From RDYJ01 sp034931405 (lineage in GTDB: Bacteria; Cyanobacteriota; Cyanobacteriia; Cyanobacteriales; Nostocaceae), in the NCBI RefSeq assembly GCF_034931405.1, contig NZ_JAYGHA010000016.1, positions 71,470 to 135,469 on the forward strand: 64,000 nucleotides of DNA, given 5' to 3'. Of this stretch, positions 34,588 to 42,008 are shown piece after piece (position 1 is the first letter of the stretch; each line of letters opens with the position of its first letter). A program made the translations under genes and the position numbers. The notes below the pieces were generated by a model. That model was not told the origin of the DNA. It ran no database searches and saw nothing but the letters and a program-made list of their open reading frames with translations.

Positions 34588-35703
34588 ATGCCAATTAATA
34601 ATCTTGAAAAAGTAGATTTTTCAGAACAGGAATTAATTATATTATATAATTACATTCCCAGGTTAATTGAAAAAACAGCAATATTAGTAAACCTCTCCCC
34701 AAACTACTACACTAACGGTACACAAGAAACATTACTCACAGAAGATAATAGAGGAAATTATTGGATAATTGCTACTGATAATGATATTTATTGGCTTTTT
34801 CCTATTACCAAACTCAATGGTAAAATTAATCCTAGTGTGAATGAAGCATTTAATTTACTCTTTCAAAATCATAATTATAATAACTCAGATACCCGTGAAT
34901 TTATTCTCAAAAAACCTGCTCAAGTTTACCCAGCTAGAAATGCAGAAGGTTGGATATTAACACAACCAGGTTTAATAGAGTTTGGGAATTTACCATTATT
35001 ACCCATTGCAGCATCAAATGGTAAAGTTAATAATTCAGCAGTTGTACAAAAAAATTTAATTCAATCTGTATCACAAGACGAATTTACAGATTACACAAAT
35101 AAAACAGATTCAGAAATTCACCAGTTAAAATCGCAAATTCAGCAGTTAATAGAACAAAGAGAAAAATTTAAACTTGAAATTCAAGAAATACAAAATAAGT
35201 ATAGTGAATTAGAAAATAAAATTAAATTACCAGTTCAAGAATTAACCCAAAATTCTCATCAAACTGAAAATAATCAACAGGAAATAATATCAAATCAGCA
35301 GCAAGCAGTAAATACAGCTAACAGTTTAACTGTAACTCCTGAAGAATTACATATTGTGGAAACTTATAATTCTAATCCTGTAGTAATTTCACAGCAAGCA
35401 AGGCAAGTTTCGGAAACTAGTTCTAGTATACAAAACCGTAGCCAAGGTATTAATGAAGCTGTTGTTTTAGAAAGACAAAATCAAGGTTTATACTGGTTAT
35501 TTGGTAGAGATACATTATATCTTATGCCTAAAAGGGGTTTTAGTTTCAGTCGTTCAACGATAGATACTTTTAGAGCGTTGTTTCAAATTCGAGGAAGTAG
35601 GGTTACAAGTAGGTTTAAATTACTCAAACCTGCTAAAGTTGTAATGATAGGTAGTTCACAAACTTGGCAATTGACGGAAAAAGGAATTATAGAATTTGAG
35701 TAG
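34588..35703 (+). CDS. Protein with two copies of the shared 'GNYW' domain joined by a coiled coil
   Basis: The 371-residue protein has one domain copy at residues 1-130 (FSEQELIILYNYIPR, RGNYWIIA, FP, FILKKPAQV, WILTQPGLIEF), a long coiled coil (LKSQIQQLIEQREKFKLEIQEIQ), and a second copy at about 250-371 (VTPEELHIVETYNSNP, QGLYWLFG, LLKPAKV, WQLTEKGIIEF). It has no signal peptide or membrane helix. Two binding domains on one coiled coil suggest a bridge or dimeric scaffold that pairs with the other two family members encoded just upstream. Confidence 0.65.
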   Translation: MPINNLEKVDFSEQELIILYNYIPRLIEKTAILVNLSPNYYTNGTQETLLTEDNRGNYWIIATDNDIYWLFPITKLNGKINPSVNEAFNLLFQNHNYNNSDTREFILKKPAQVYPARNAEGWILTQPGLIEFGNLPLLPIAASNGKVNNSAVVQKNLIQSVSQDEFTDYTNKTDSEIHQLKSQIQQLIEQREKFKLEIQEIQNKYSELENKIKLPVQELTQNSHQTENNQQEIISNQQQAVNTANSLTVTPEELHIVETYNSNPVVISQQARQVSETSSSIQNRSQGINEAVVLERQNQGLYWLFGRDTLYLMPKRGFSFSRSTIDTFRALFQIRGSRVTSRFKLLKPAKVVMIGSSQTWQLTEKGIIEFE

Positions 35704-35925
35704 ATGAATATGAATAATTACTGGCAAGATTTAAATATTAAAACAGAACATCTGTTAAATAAACTCAAGGAACTTGGAATACAAGCGCAAGATTTATTTT
35801 TACCTAAACTCCAGCTATTGACCAAGAGGCTGAAATGTTGGATGTCGTTACAAAACTTTACATATTTAAGTATAGTAATATTATCAAGGCTTCTGAACCC
35901 ACGAAGGTGGGTTTTGTCTGTGTAG
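35704..35925 (+). pseudogene. Truncated last gene of the cluster, cut by a palindromic repeat
   Basis: The frame opens with ATG directly after the previous stop and encodes a helical N-terminus (NNYWQDLNIKTEHLLNKLKELG). From about 35889 its codons are supplied by a dispersed hairpin repeat (last residues LLNPRRWVLSV), so the natural C-terminus seems to have been lost. It was probably a longer coiled-coil protein of the same operon. A genuine 73-residue protein cannot be excluded. Confidence 0.5.
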
Positions 35926-35945
35926 CCGCGATTTATAATCGCCCA
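35889..35945. repeat. Dispersed double-hairpin repeat
   Basis: Two adjacent hairpins: AACCCA/TGGGTT (35896-35913) and GCGAT/ATCGC (35928-35942), joined by TTTGTCTGTGTAGCC. This two-stem repeat is frequent in filamentous cyanobacteria. It marks the junction between the truncated end of the tubulin/ATPase cluster and the P-type ATPase fragment. Confidence 0.7.
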
Positions 35946-35949
35946 GAGA

Positions 35950-36438
35950 GTATGAATTTTGCTTCTTCGCTATCGCAGCCGCCGTGACAGCATGATCACC
36001 TGTAATCATTTTCACCTGGATACCAGCTTGTTGACAGGCTTGCACCGCCCTTATAGCCTCAGCACGGGGTGGATCGATCATCCCCTGTAAACCTAAGAAA
36101 ATCAAATCATTCTCGATATCTGCATGATCTAATGAGTCTTGATTCTCAGAAACTGGTTTTTTGGCAAAAGCTAACACCCGTAAACCCTGATGCGCCATTG
36201 TATCAACTTGCTGATTTACAGTTTCTGCATCCACAGGAGAAAGTTCCCCAGAGGAATTTAACATCTGTTGACAACGCTTGAGAATCGCCTCTACCGAACC
36301 CTTAACGTAAATAATTCGTTCTTGTTGTTCGATTTCATGCAGAGTCGTCATGTACTGAAACTCTGACTCAAAGGGGATGACATCAAGCCGGGATATACTC
36401 GCTTGTAAGTTGTCACGGGTTAACCCGACTTGTAGCAA
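35950..36438 (-). pseudogene. Internal fragment of a cation-transporting P-type ATPase
   Basis: About 160 codons match the nucleotide-binding domain and start of the P-domain end of a Ca2+/Na+-type P-ATPase: RLDVIPFESEFQYMTTLHE, IIYVKGSVEAIL (KGxxE), GLRVLAFAKK, then LGLQGMIDPPR and VKMITGDHAVTAAAIAKK. The actuator domain, all membrane helices and the DKTGT phosphorylation site are missing, as is everything after the TGDH segment. Repeats lie on both sides, so this is an orphan shard, not a functional pump. The apparent TTG start at 36438 is only where the repeat begins. Confidence 0.85.
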
Positions 36439-36506
36439 GTGGCGTGGCGTTGTAGTGCCTCCTGCGGAGGAGCTTCGCTAACACCCCGTAGGGGTTATTC
36501 CCGGCA
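36437..36506. repeat. Dispersed hairpin repeat bordering the ATPase fragment
   Basis: Contains CCTCCTGCGGAGG and CCCCGTAGGGG, two short perfect hairpins in the sequence TGGCGTGGCGTTGTAGTGCC onward, a repeat type common in Nostocales. It abuts the conserved ATPase sequence at its 5' side. Confidence 0.65.
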
Positions 36507-36555
36507 AACAAAGGGTATGAGATATTTGTCCATGTTTTTTGGAACTATATCACCA

Positions 36556-38859
36556 TTAATCTTTGTTTTTTTTCAATTCTTTCCACCGCATCTGCAATTG
36601 GTTCCAGTTCGGAATATGACCTCCATAACGCCAACTAACATAAGCTTGACAAATGTCATCAATGAGTTGAGCCGTTTCTCTCGGATGTTGTTGATATGAT
36701 ACATGAGCATATTCTAAAGGTGTCTGGGCTTGATGTTTACCCAAACCCTTTTCGGCTGTCCATTGCAGCATTTGTTGATATAGTCTTTCCATGGGTGGTA
36801 ATTTCTTTAACCAACGACGGTTAAGCCATTTTTGCCACTGTACCCAACCCAACCAACCAAAGAAAGCTGTGGTTGTTCCCACTATTAAACCAGTTACGAC
36901 ACCTAGCCAACCTTGAGAAAATAAACCGAAAAACCAAGTGATCGCTCTAAAAAACCAGGTAAATAATGTGCCAAATATACTATTCAGCAAACCAGTCACT
37001 GGTGAAGGTAGCCAACCAGCCACCCAGTTCCAAAACTGACGTAAAACGCTAAAAGTCCGATCTTCTTCAATCGAAGGCGGAATTAATGGATGATTAGGAA
37101 TAGGATCAAAAGCGAACCAGCCATATTTAGGGAAATACACTTCTGTCATCGCGTAAGCATCCGTGTTACGCACAATATACATTCCCGTAAACGGATTAAA
37201 TTCTCCCGGTGCAAACCCAGCTACTAACCTTGCAGGAATGCCTATAGAACGCAGCATCACAGTAAGAACAGTAGAAAAATGGTCTGGATAGCCGCCTTGA
37301 TGCTTGAATAAAAAGGATTCTACCAAATCATCTTTTGGATCTAAATAAGGTAATCCTAATGGATTGTCTGGGATAGAGTAATTTTGTTTGAGATATTGAG
37401 CTAAGTAAAGTGCTTTTTCGTAAACAGAATTAAGAGTTCTGGTATCTTCAGTGCGGGAAACTCTTTGACGATTATAATCAGCGAGAATTTCTTCAGTTTT
37501 TTGGCGGACTTGATCAGCAATTTCTGGGGGAATTTGTAGATAATAATCTTTAATTTCCTTTGGATATTTAGTAGAGGCTTTACCCAGCAAAGTGCGATCG
37601 CGATAGGGAACTTCTGAAAGTACAGTATAAGTCATCCCATCTGATAATTGCACAGGCGATCGCAAACCCCCTTCCTGATCAACTGCAATCATAGGACCGG
37701 GAAAATAGATTTCCTTGGGATAAGACAAAGCAGGTATCAAATTAGGCAAATCTGATACCACATTATAAGTTTGTACAACTTCTTTAGTAGGATTTGTGAT
37801 CAGCGGCATATCCAGATCAATTTTGTAAGACCAAGATGAGCGCCTCAAAGTCGTAACATCATCATTACGAGAAATTTTCCATCCCTTACCTGTATAGCGA
37901 TCAAAAGCCAGAACTCGCCAAAAACCTTCAGCTTGGGATCTCACCCGCATCACCACCTTGGGTTTCATTTCCCCCCGCAGGTTTTGGTTCATTTCGCTAT
38001 TAAAACCATAGTAGAAATTATTATCTACCTTTCCTGGTTCACCACTGTTTCCCTGTCCCGTACCATCACCACCATTACCCCCGCGTACATAACCAGGATT
38101 ATTAATGTTGCGACCTGTAAAATCACCCTTGAAATCAATCGGCGCACTAACAGGAAAAGAACGTAATTGATAACCAGGTAATCGGGGTAAAACAGCAAAA
38201 ATTCCCAGTCCCAGCCCTAAAATTATCAAGAAATTGACAATTAGAACTTTTAAATTAGCACTGACAAAATTCTTCTTGGTGAATTTATCTATTTTTAATG
38301 GTTTTAAACCCAAGCGTGAGCGATAGTCTAAAACTAAAGTTGGCAAAGCCACACCTAAAAATAACAGCAACACAGGTGCAAAACCCATAGTTTGACTTAA
38401 GGTTGCAGCCACTCCGAGAAGTATCAGTCCAATGACAATCGAATAGCCCAAATCCTTGCGCCGGGGTGTATCATAACTGTGCAGCACCTGAAGCTCAATT
38501 AATAACTGAGCCAAATTTAGGCGTGTATCATTCCATTCACCCACAAATCGCCCAAAAAAAGCACCCAGGGCGACTAACATTCCTATAGCAATACAGAACT
38601 TGACTGGAATATTAGCATTGCGACGACGGTAATAACTCCAAATTGTACCCACCGTACTCAGAGGCACTGCCCAAAAACTAAAGGTAGTCTCCGATGCAAT
38701 ATCCGTCGCCACAGTTCCTAAAATTACCAGTCCCAGCACCAGCACCCGTAAGGAAATTGAATCTTCCACTTCTGCTGAAGACGACTTCTGTCTATTTTGT
38801 CGCCAGTTATCACTTACGGGGAAGCGCCAAAACCGTTTCATCCTGGATAAATTTAACAT
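36556..38859 (-). CDS. TgpA-like membrane protein with transglutaminase fold lacking catalytic Cys and His
   Basis: The 767-residue protein has an N-terminal block of about six membrane helices (DUF3488-like), an extracytoplasmic transglutaminase-type domain at about residues 400-600, another membrane helix pair near 625-670 and a C-terminal cytosolic tail (DUF4129-like, ending WRYGGHIPNWNQLQMRW). In the active family the segments read G-x-C-x-x-F-A and A-H-A-W; here they read GYPDHFS and AYAMTEVYFP, so the Cys is Pro and the His is Tyr, although FDPIP keeps the Asp. The fold is kept but enzyme activity is unlikely. It may bind peptide or glycan in the envelope. Confidence 0.82.
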   Translation of the reverse strand: MLNLSRMKRFWRFPVSDNWRQNRQKSSSAEVEDSISLRVLVLGLVILGTVATDIASETTFSFWAVPLSTVGTIWSYYRRRNANIPVKFCIAIGMLVALGAFFGRFVGEWNDTRLNLAQLLIELQVLHSYDTPRRKDLGYSIVIGLILLGVAATLSQTMGFAPVLLLFLGVALPTLVLDYRSRLGLKPLKIDKFTKKNFVSANLKVLIVNFLIILGLGLGIFAVLPRLPGYQLRSFPVSAPIDFKGDFTGRNINNPGYVRGGNGGDGTGQGNSGEPGKVDNNFYYGFNSEMNQNLRGEMKPKVVMRVRSQAEGFWRVLAFDRYTGKGWKISRNDDVTTLRRSSWSYKIDLDMPLITNPTKEVVQTYNVVSDLPNLIPALSYPKEIYFPGPMIAVDQEGGLRSPVQLSDGMTYTVLSEVPYRDRTLLGKASTKYPKEIKDYYLQIPPEIADQVRQKTEEILADYNRQRVSRTEDTRTLNSVYEKALYLAQYLKQNYSIPDNPLGLPYLDPKDDLVESFLFKHQGGYPDHFSTVLTVMLRSIGIPARLVAGFAPGEFNPFTGMYIVRNTDAYAMTEVYFPKYGWFAFDPIPNHPLIPPSIEEDRTFSVLRQFWNWVAGWLPSPVTGLLNSIFGTLFTWFFRAITWFFGLFSQGWLGVVTGLIVGTTTAFFGWLGWVQWQKWLNRRWLKKLPPMERLYQQMLQWTAEKGLGKHQAQTPLEYAHVSYQQHPRETAQLIDDICQAYVSWRYGGHIPNWNQLQMRWKELKKNKD

Positions 38860-39137
38860 TTTGAGGTAAGTATAACTATGATGTAGACGCTACGGACACA
38901 ATGTTAGGTAAGAAAACTGATTACCTTGTCTTCAATCTTAGCTTTACCTGATGGTAGCTTTATAACCCCTTTGTACATCTCCGGGAAGCTACGCATTTTT
39001 TACAAGTGTCCTGCTCATAGTTACCTACTATAAACGCCCTAATTACTGTTTTTGTAAAAAGGAGTAAATTTTAAAACCAGGATCATCATTTTTTATCGGC
39101 GTTTATCAACTCAGAGTAACAACAGTATTGATGAGAA

Positions 39138-39914
39138 TTACATCGCGAGATTAATTACCAACAATAATGGCTGCGGTTCTAGTTCTGGACATTCAACTTC
39201 CAGTGTATAAGTCTGGTTGATAGGTTGACAGTCTAATTCTAGACTTGCTTTATTTGCCACCCCAGAGGAAGCAATTGCTTGAGTACCATTTCCGTGAAGC
39301 ATCAAAACCCCCGGTGTGGGTAACTCACTATGAACACGCAACTTTATTGCCTTACCCAGTGACTGTAATTCTACCCGGATAATCAGCGTACCAGCATTAG
39401 TTTGCCACTGTTGTTCTATTACTGGATTGGCAAAAGAAATTGGTAGAGTCAAATTTTCCAGTAGTTGTTTAGCCGCCATTAAAGACAAAGCCATTTGTTG
39501 ACGCGGTTGTAAATCTGAGTAATCCCTCTGAATATTGGGTATTGTCTCCAGGGCATCTACAGAACGATAAGAGGTTCTGAGTACCATCCCAGCTACATCA
39601 TTGATTAACTGGTAATCTTCAGGGAAAAAGCTCTCTACCGCCTGAACTAGTTTTGGTCCTAATGGTAGGGAAGATGTCAGTAATAACTGACACTTGTCCA
39701 TCAATTGCTGAAAAATTTTATCTGGCAAAGGAACTGGCAGATTAAGCTTCGATTGCTGTGCCAACCACCCCCAGGCAGGAACTAAAGCAATCGATGGCTC
39801 TTCCACAAATTCTGGATAATCTACTAATTGACTTTCCCAAGGGAATAAAGGTGGGTGGTCTTGGATTTCGACTTGTAACCGACGCTTAAGGACGGCTTGG
39901 AAACGTTCTTGCAC
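39138..39914 (-). CDS. patU3: PatU (3' portion, PatU3-like), heterocyst pattern protein candidate
   Basis: The 258-residue product lies directly downstream of hetZ on the same strand, the position of patU in Nostocales (patU5 and patU3 in Anabaena PCC 7120, from memory). The sequence is mixed helix and strand, with a glycine-rich turn LPTPGVLMLHGNGTQAIASSG near the C-terminus, and no membrane helix or known enzyme motif. The usable start is the GTG at 39914; the same frame continues upstream to an ATG at 40118 that overlaps the hetZ stop, but is broken by three stops. In Anabaena PatU3 affects heterocyst spacing. The identification rests mainly on position. Confidence 0.65.
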   Translation of the reverse strand: MQERFQAVLKRRLQVEIQDHPPLFPWESQLVDYPEFVEEPSIALVPAWGWLAQQSKLNLPVPLPDKIFQQLMDKCQLLLTSSLPLGPKLVQAVESFFPEDYQLINDVAGMVLRTSYRSVDALETIPNIQRDYSDLQPRQQMALSLMAAKQLLENLTLPISFANPVIEQQWQTNAGTLIIRVELQSLGKAIKLRVHSELPTPGVLMLHGNGTQAIASSGVANKASLELDCQPINQTYTLEVECPELEPQPLLLVINLAM

Positions 39915-40118
39915 AGTAGGAATTTCTCCTAGTTCAAAGGTTTGGGATTTTCCTCTCTAATTTGGCTCACTAAATAATGTAGCGGCTTTCAAAAGAGGGT
40001 CTTCTACCCCATCAATTTTCTCACACTCTACCCAGAGATGCTCGCCGGTTTGACATTAATTATCTGCCAACAACTACTCGAGTAACTGGTATTGTAAGGG
40101 TTGTGAGTCACTATTCAT
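39915..40118 (-). pseudogene. 5' part of patU with three in-frame stop codons (PatU5-like)
   Basis: From ATG 40118, whose codons overlap the hetZ stop (ATGAATAG), the frame reads MNSDSQPLQYQLLE, then TAG (codon 15), LLADN, TAA (codon 21), CQTGEHLWVECEKIDGVED..., TAG (codon 54), RGKSQTFELGEIPT, and runs in the same frame into the 258-residue patU3-like gene. There is no indel, and each stop is one C-to-T change from a Gln codon. It looks like a recently silenced upstream half of patU, or one read by suppression. Confidence 0.7.
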
Positions 40119-41298
40119 GGGTAGATGCACTAGATCCGGACACAAATGAGTTACGAATTTCCCAGGCTTGTTCCAAAATCTTAAACCACCGTTTTTGCAG
40201 TTGTGCTATTGACAATCCTAAAGCCTTGGCAATTGTTTCGTCAGATTCTCCTTGTTGCTTCAAATCTAATAAAGACCTATCTTTTTCATCCAACTTGACT
40301 GTGTACATTTGCCATTGATGGGGAGTCAAGCCTAAATTAGTAGGTAAAGATGCTTCCAACCATTCATGAACCAACTCCCAACGATGTAAAAGAGAAAACC
40401 GAATTAAATGATACTTAAAGCGTTGCTGCAAGTAATCCCGTTGACGTGGGGTTAAACCCAAAATTGACTCAATTTCTTGTGCTGATAAATCCTGAAGACG
40501 GAGAGAGAAATAATCAGCACAGTCTGACTGTTGTCGTTGTTCAAGATAATTCATCAATTCTGTAACTACTACAGAGCGCAAAGTATCTTCTTCCGGTTCT
40601 GGTTGAGTTTGCATGGCCATAGCGGCACGCAATTGTTGTATTGCTGGTTCTTCCCAAGAACCATCAGCTTCACCACTACTACCTTCAGACGCTTGTTCAA
40701 TATCTACGCTAGTTTCTGGAGGTTGCTGTTGTGAAAAAGTTTGCGCTCGCAGGATAATTAACTGTTGTTGTCTTCCTGGTAATGGAATCCGACGTTTACC
40801 GTAACGTTCGGTAAATGCCATATATTCGGCTAATTCTAGTAGGGCTTGGGGACGATAGGTGGGTGCTTGTTGATTTTCCCTGCGAAAAGCATTCAAAGCC
40901 TCCAAATAAAAACCCTGGAGAAAATCTTCTATGATAGTCAGCCGCCCCTGATAGCTCAATTGCTTGTGAGGTGGATTAATATAGCGATAAATGATAGCGC
41001 TTAAAGTGCTGTGTAATTCTACCCTACCTCGATTGGAACCCAGTTGATAGTACCTGAGACATTGTTGCAGCCGATGTTTGGCTAGGGTCATGGCGGCGCT
41101 TTCTATTTCACCAGAAGCCTGAATGCGTTTACTCTCATTGCAAATTCGCAGGACTTCCCCAGCAATTCGTAATGCCACATCACGGCATTTTTTCTCTGCA
41201 CGGGTTGACTGCTGTAGCTCTTTCAATAGAAATTGAAATATAACCTCCACGCCGATAGATTTATCTCCCTGAGTAGTTGCGGTTGCGGCTGAATTCAT
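40111..41298 (-). CDS. hetZ: HetZ, heterocyst differentiation regulator
   Basis: A 395-residue protein whose sequence (EKKCRDVALRIAGEVLRICNES, YRPQALLELAEYMAFTERY, RRIPLPGR) matches what I recall of HetZ of Anabaena PCC 7120 (about 400 residues). The middle holds a low-complexity linker (ETSVDIEQASEGSSGEADG), and the C-terminus has a sigma-factor-like helix-turn-helix (DETIAKALGLSIAQLQKRWF). HetZ is needed early in heterocyst development, when filaments are deprived of nitrogen. The patU frame starts inside its stop codon. The start ATG is at 41298. Confidence 0.88.
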   Translation of the reverse strand: MNSAATATTQGDKSIGVEVIFQFLLKELQQSTRAEKKCRDVALRIAGEVLRICNESKRIQASGEIESAAMTLAKHRLQQCLRYYQLGSNRGRVELHSTLSAIIYRYINPPHKQLSYQGRLTIIEDFLQGFYLEALNAFRRENQQAPTYRPQALLELAEYMAFTERYGKRRIPLPGRQQQLIILRAQTFSQQQPPETSVDIEQASEGSSGEADGSWEEPAIQQLRAAMAMQTQPEPEEDTLRSVVVTELMNYLEQRQQSDCADYFSLRLQDLSAQEIESILGLTPRQRDYLQQRFKYHLIRFSLLHRWELVHEWLEASLPTNLGLTPHQWQMYTVKLDEKDRSLLDLKQQGESDETIAKALGLSIAQLQKRWFKILEQAWEIRNSFVSGSSASTHE

Positions 41299-41329
41299 AG
41301 TCCGAATTTTAAAAAGACCCTAACATATT

Positions 41330-41391
41330 TCAGTTACCAGTTATCAGTTATCAGTTGTTAGTCTTTTTAACTGTTAACTGTCACCTGTTTC
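41330..41391. repeat. Short tandem repeat upstream of hetZ
   Basis: Units of the form CAGTTATCAGTTA (41334-41356) and a partial inverted run (AACTGTTAACTGTCACCTG) lie between hetZ and the divergent gene at 41437. This is one of many short tandem repeat arrays in the window. Confidence 0.55.
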
Positions 41392-41436
41392 CCTGCTTGA
41401 ATATTTTGGACATTAATCAGGAGCCATTTACAAGCT

Positions 41437-41913
41437 ATGACAAATTTAGAAGTACAAATTCAATTGCTGATTGACAATGCACCTGATGATGGTGTTACAC
41501 CAAAACTTGTAGCCACAATTGCCCCTGCACTGAAAGCGATCGCCCAAAAGTTACAATACCCCCAGTACTATATTCTCCAAAATTTGCAGGAACGCTGGAT
41601 TTTAACTACATTGAAGCACAGGGCTAATCCTGAATTAGAAAAACGCGTAGTTTACGCCTTTCCTAGATTACAGGATATTTCTCTGTCCTCATCTGCTGGG
41701 CTTGACCCTCAAGCAGTAGCTAAACCCATGCCTGTAATTCATATTTTGTTTCAACTGCTGGCATTAGAACCAGTAGATAGTATAGTTTTTTTTGAGACTC
41801 CTGGCACAATTAGTAACGCTATTGAAGTGGAGCGAACTAATCTGCAAAAAATAATTGAACAGACGTTGCAGCAACATATACCCAATCAGCAAGTTCCTCC
41901 AGATATCGCCTGA
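41437..41913 (+). CDS. Conserved hypothetical protein divergent from hetZ
   Basis: A 158-residue soluble protein without signal peptide or recognisable motif. The N-terminal 100 residues look helical (DNAPDDGVTPKLVATIAPALKAIAQKL) and the second half has strand-helix segments (MPVIHILFQLLALEPVDSIVFFETP). Homologues appear to be common in cyanobacteria, but I know no function. It is divergent from hetZ with 138 bases between the starts, so a shared promoter is possible. It ends just before a tandem repeat that separates it from the convergent prenyltransferase gene. Confidence 0.65.
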   Translation: MTNLEVQIQLLIDNAPDDGVTPKLVATIAPALKAIAQKLQYPQYYILQNLQERWILTTLKHRANPELEKRVVYAFPRLQDISLSSSAGLDPQAVAKPMPVIHILFQLLALEPVDSIVFFETPGTISNAIEVERTNLQKIIEQTLQQHIPNQQVPPDIA

Positions 41914-42008
41914 AGGCAGAAGGGATTGGGGATTGGGGATTGGGGATTGGGGATTGGGTAAGATTCTTCTTCCTAGTCCCTAGTCCCTAGTCCCTAGTCC
42001 CTAGTCCC
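41914..42008. repeat. Paired heptamer tandem repeats
   Basis: Four units of GGGGATT (41926-41956) are followed, after a short spacer, by five units of CCCTAGT (41971-42008), roughly complementary arrays that could pair. They lie between two convergent genes and abut the stop of the prenyl diphosphate synthase gene. Confidence 0.75.
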
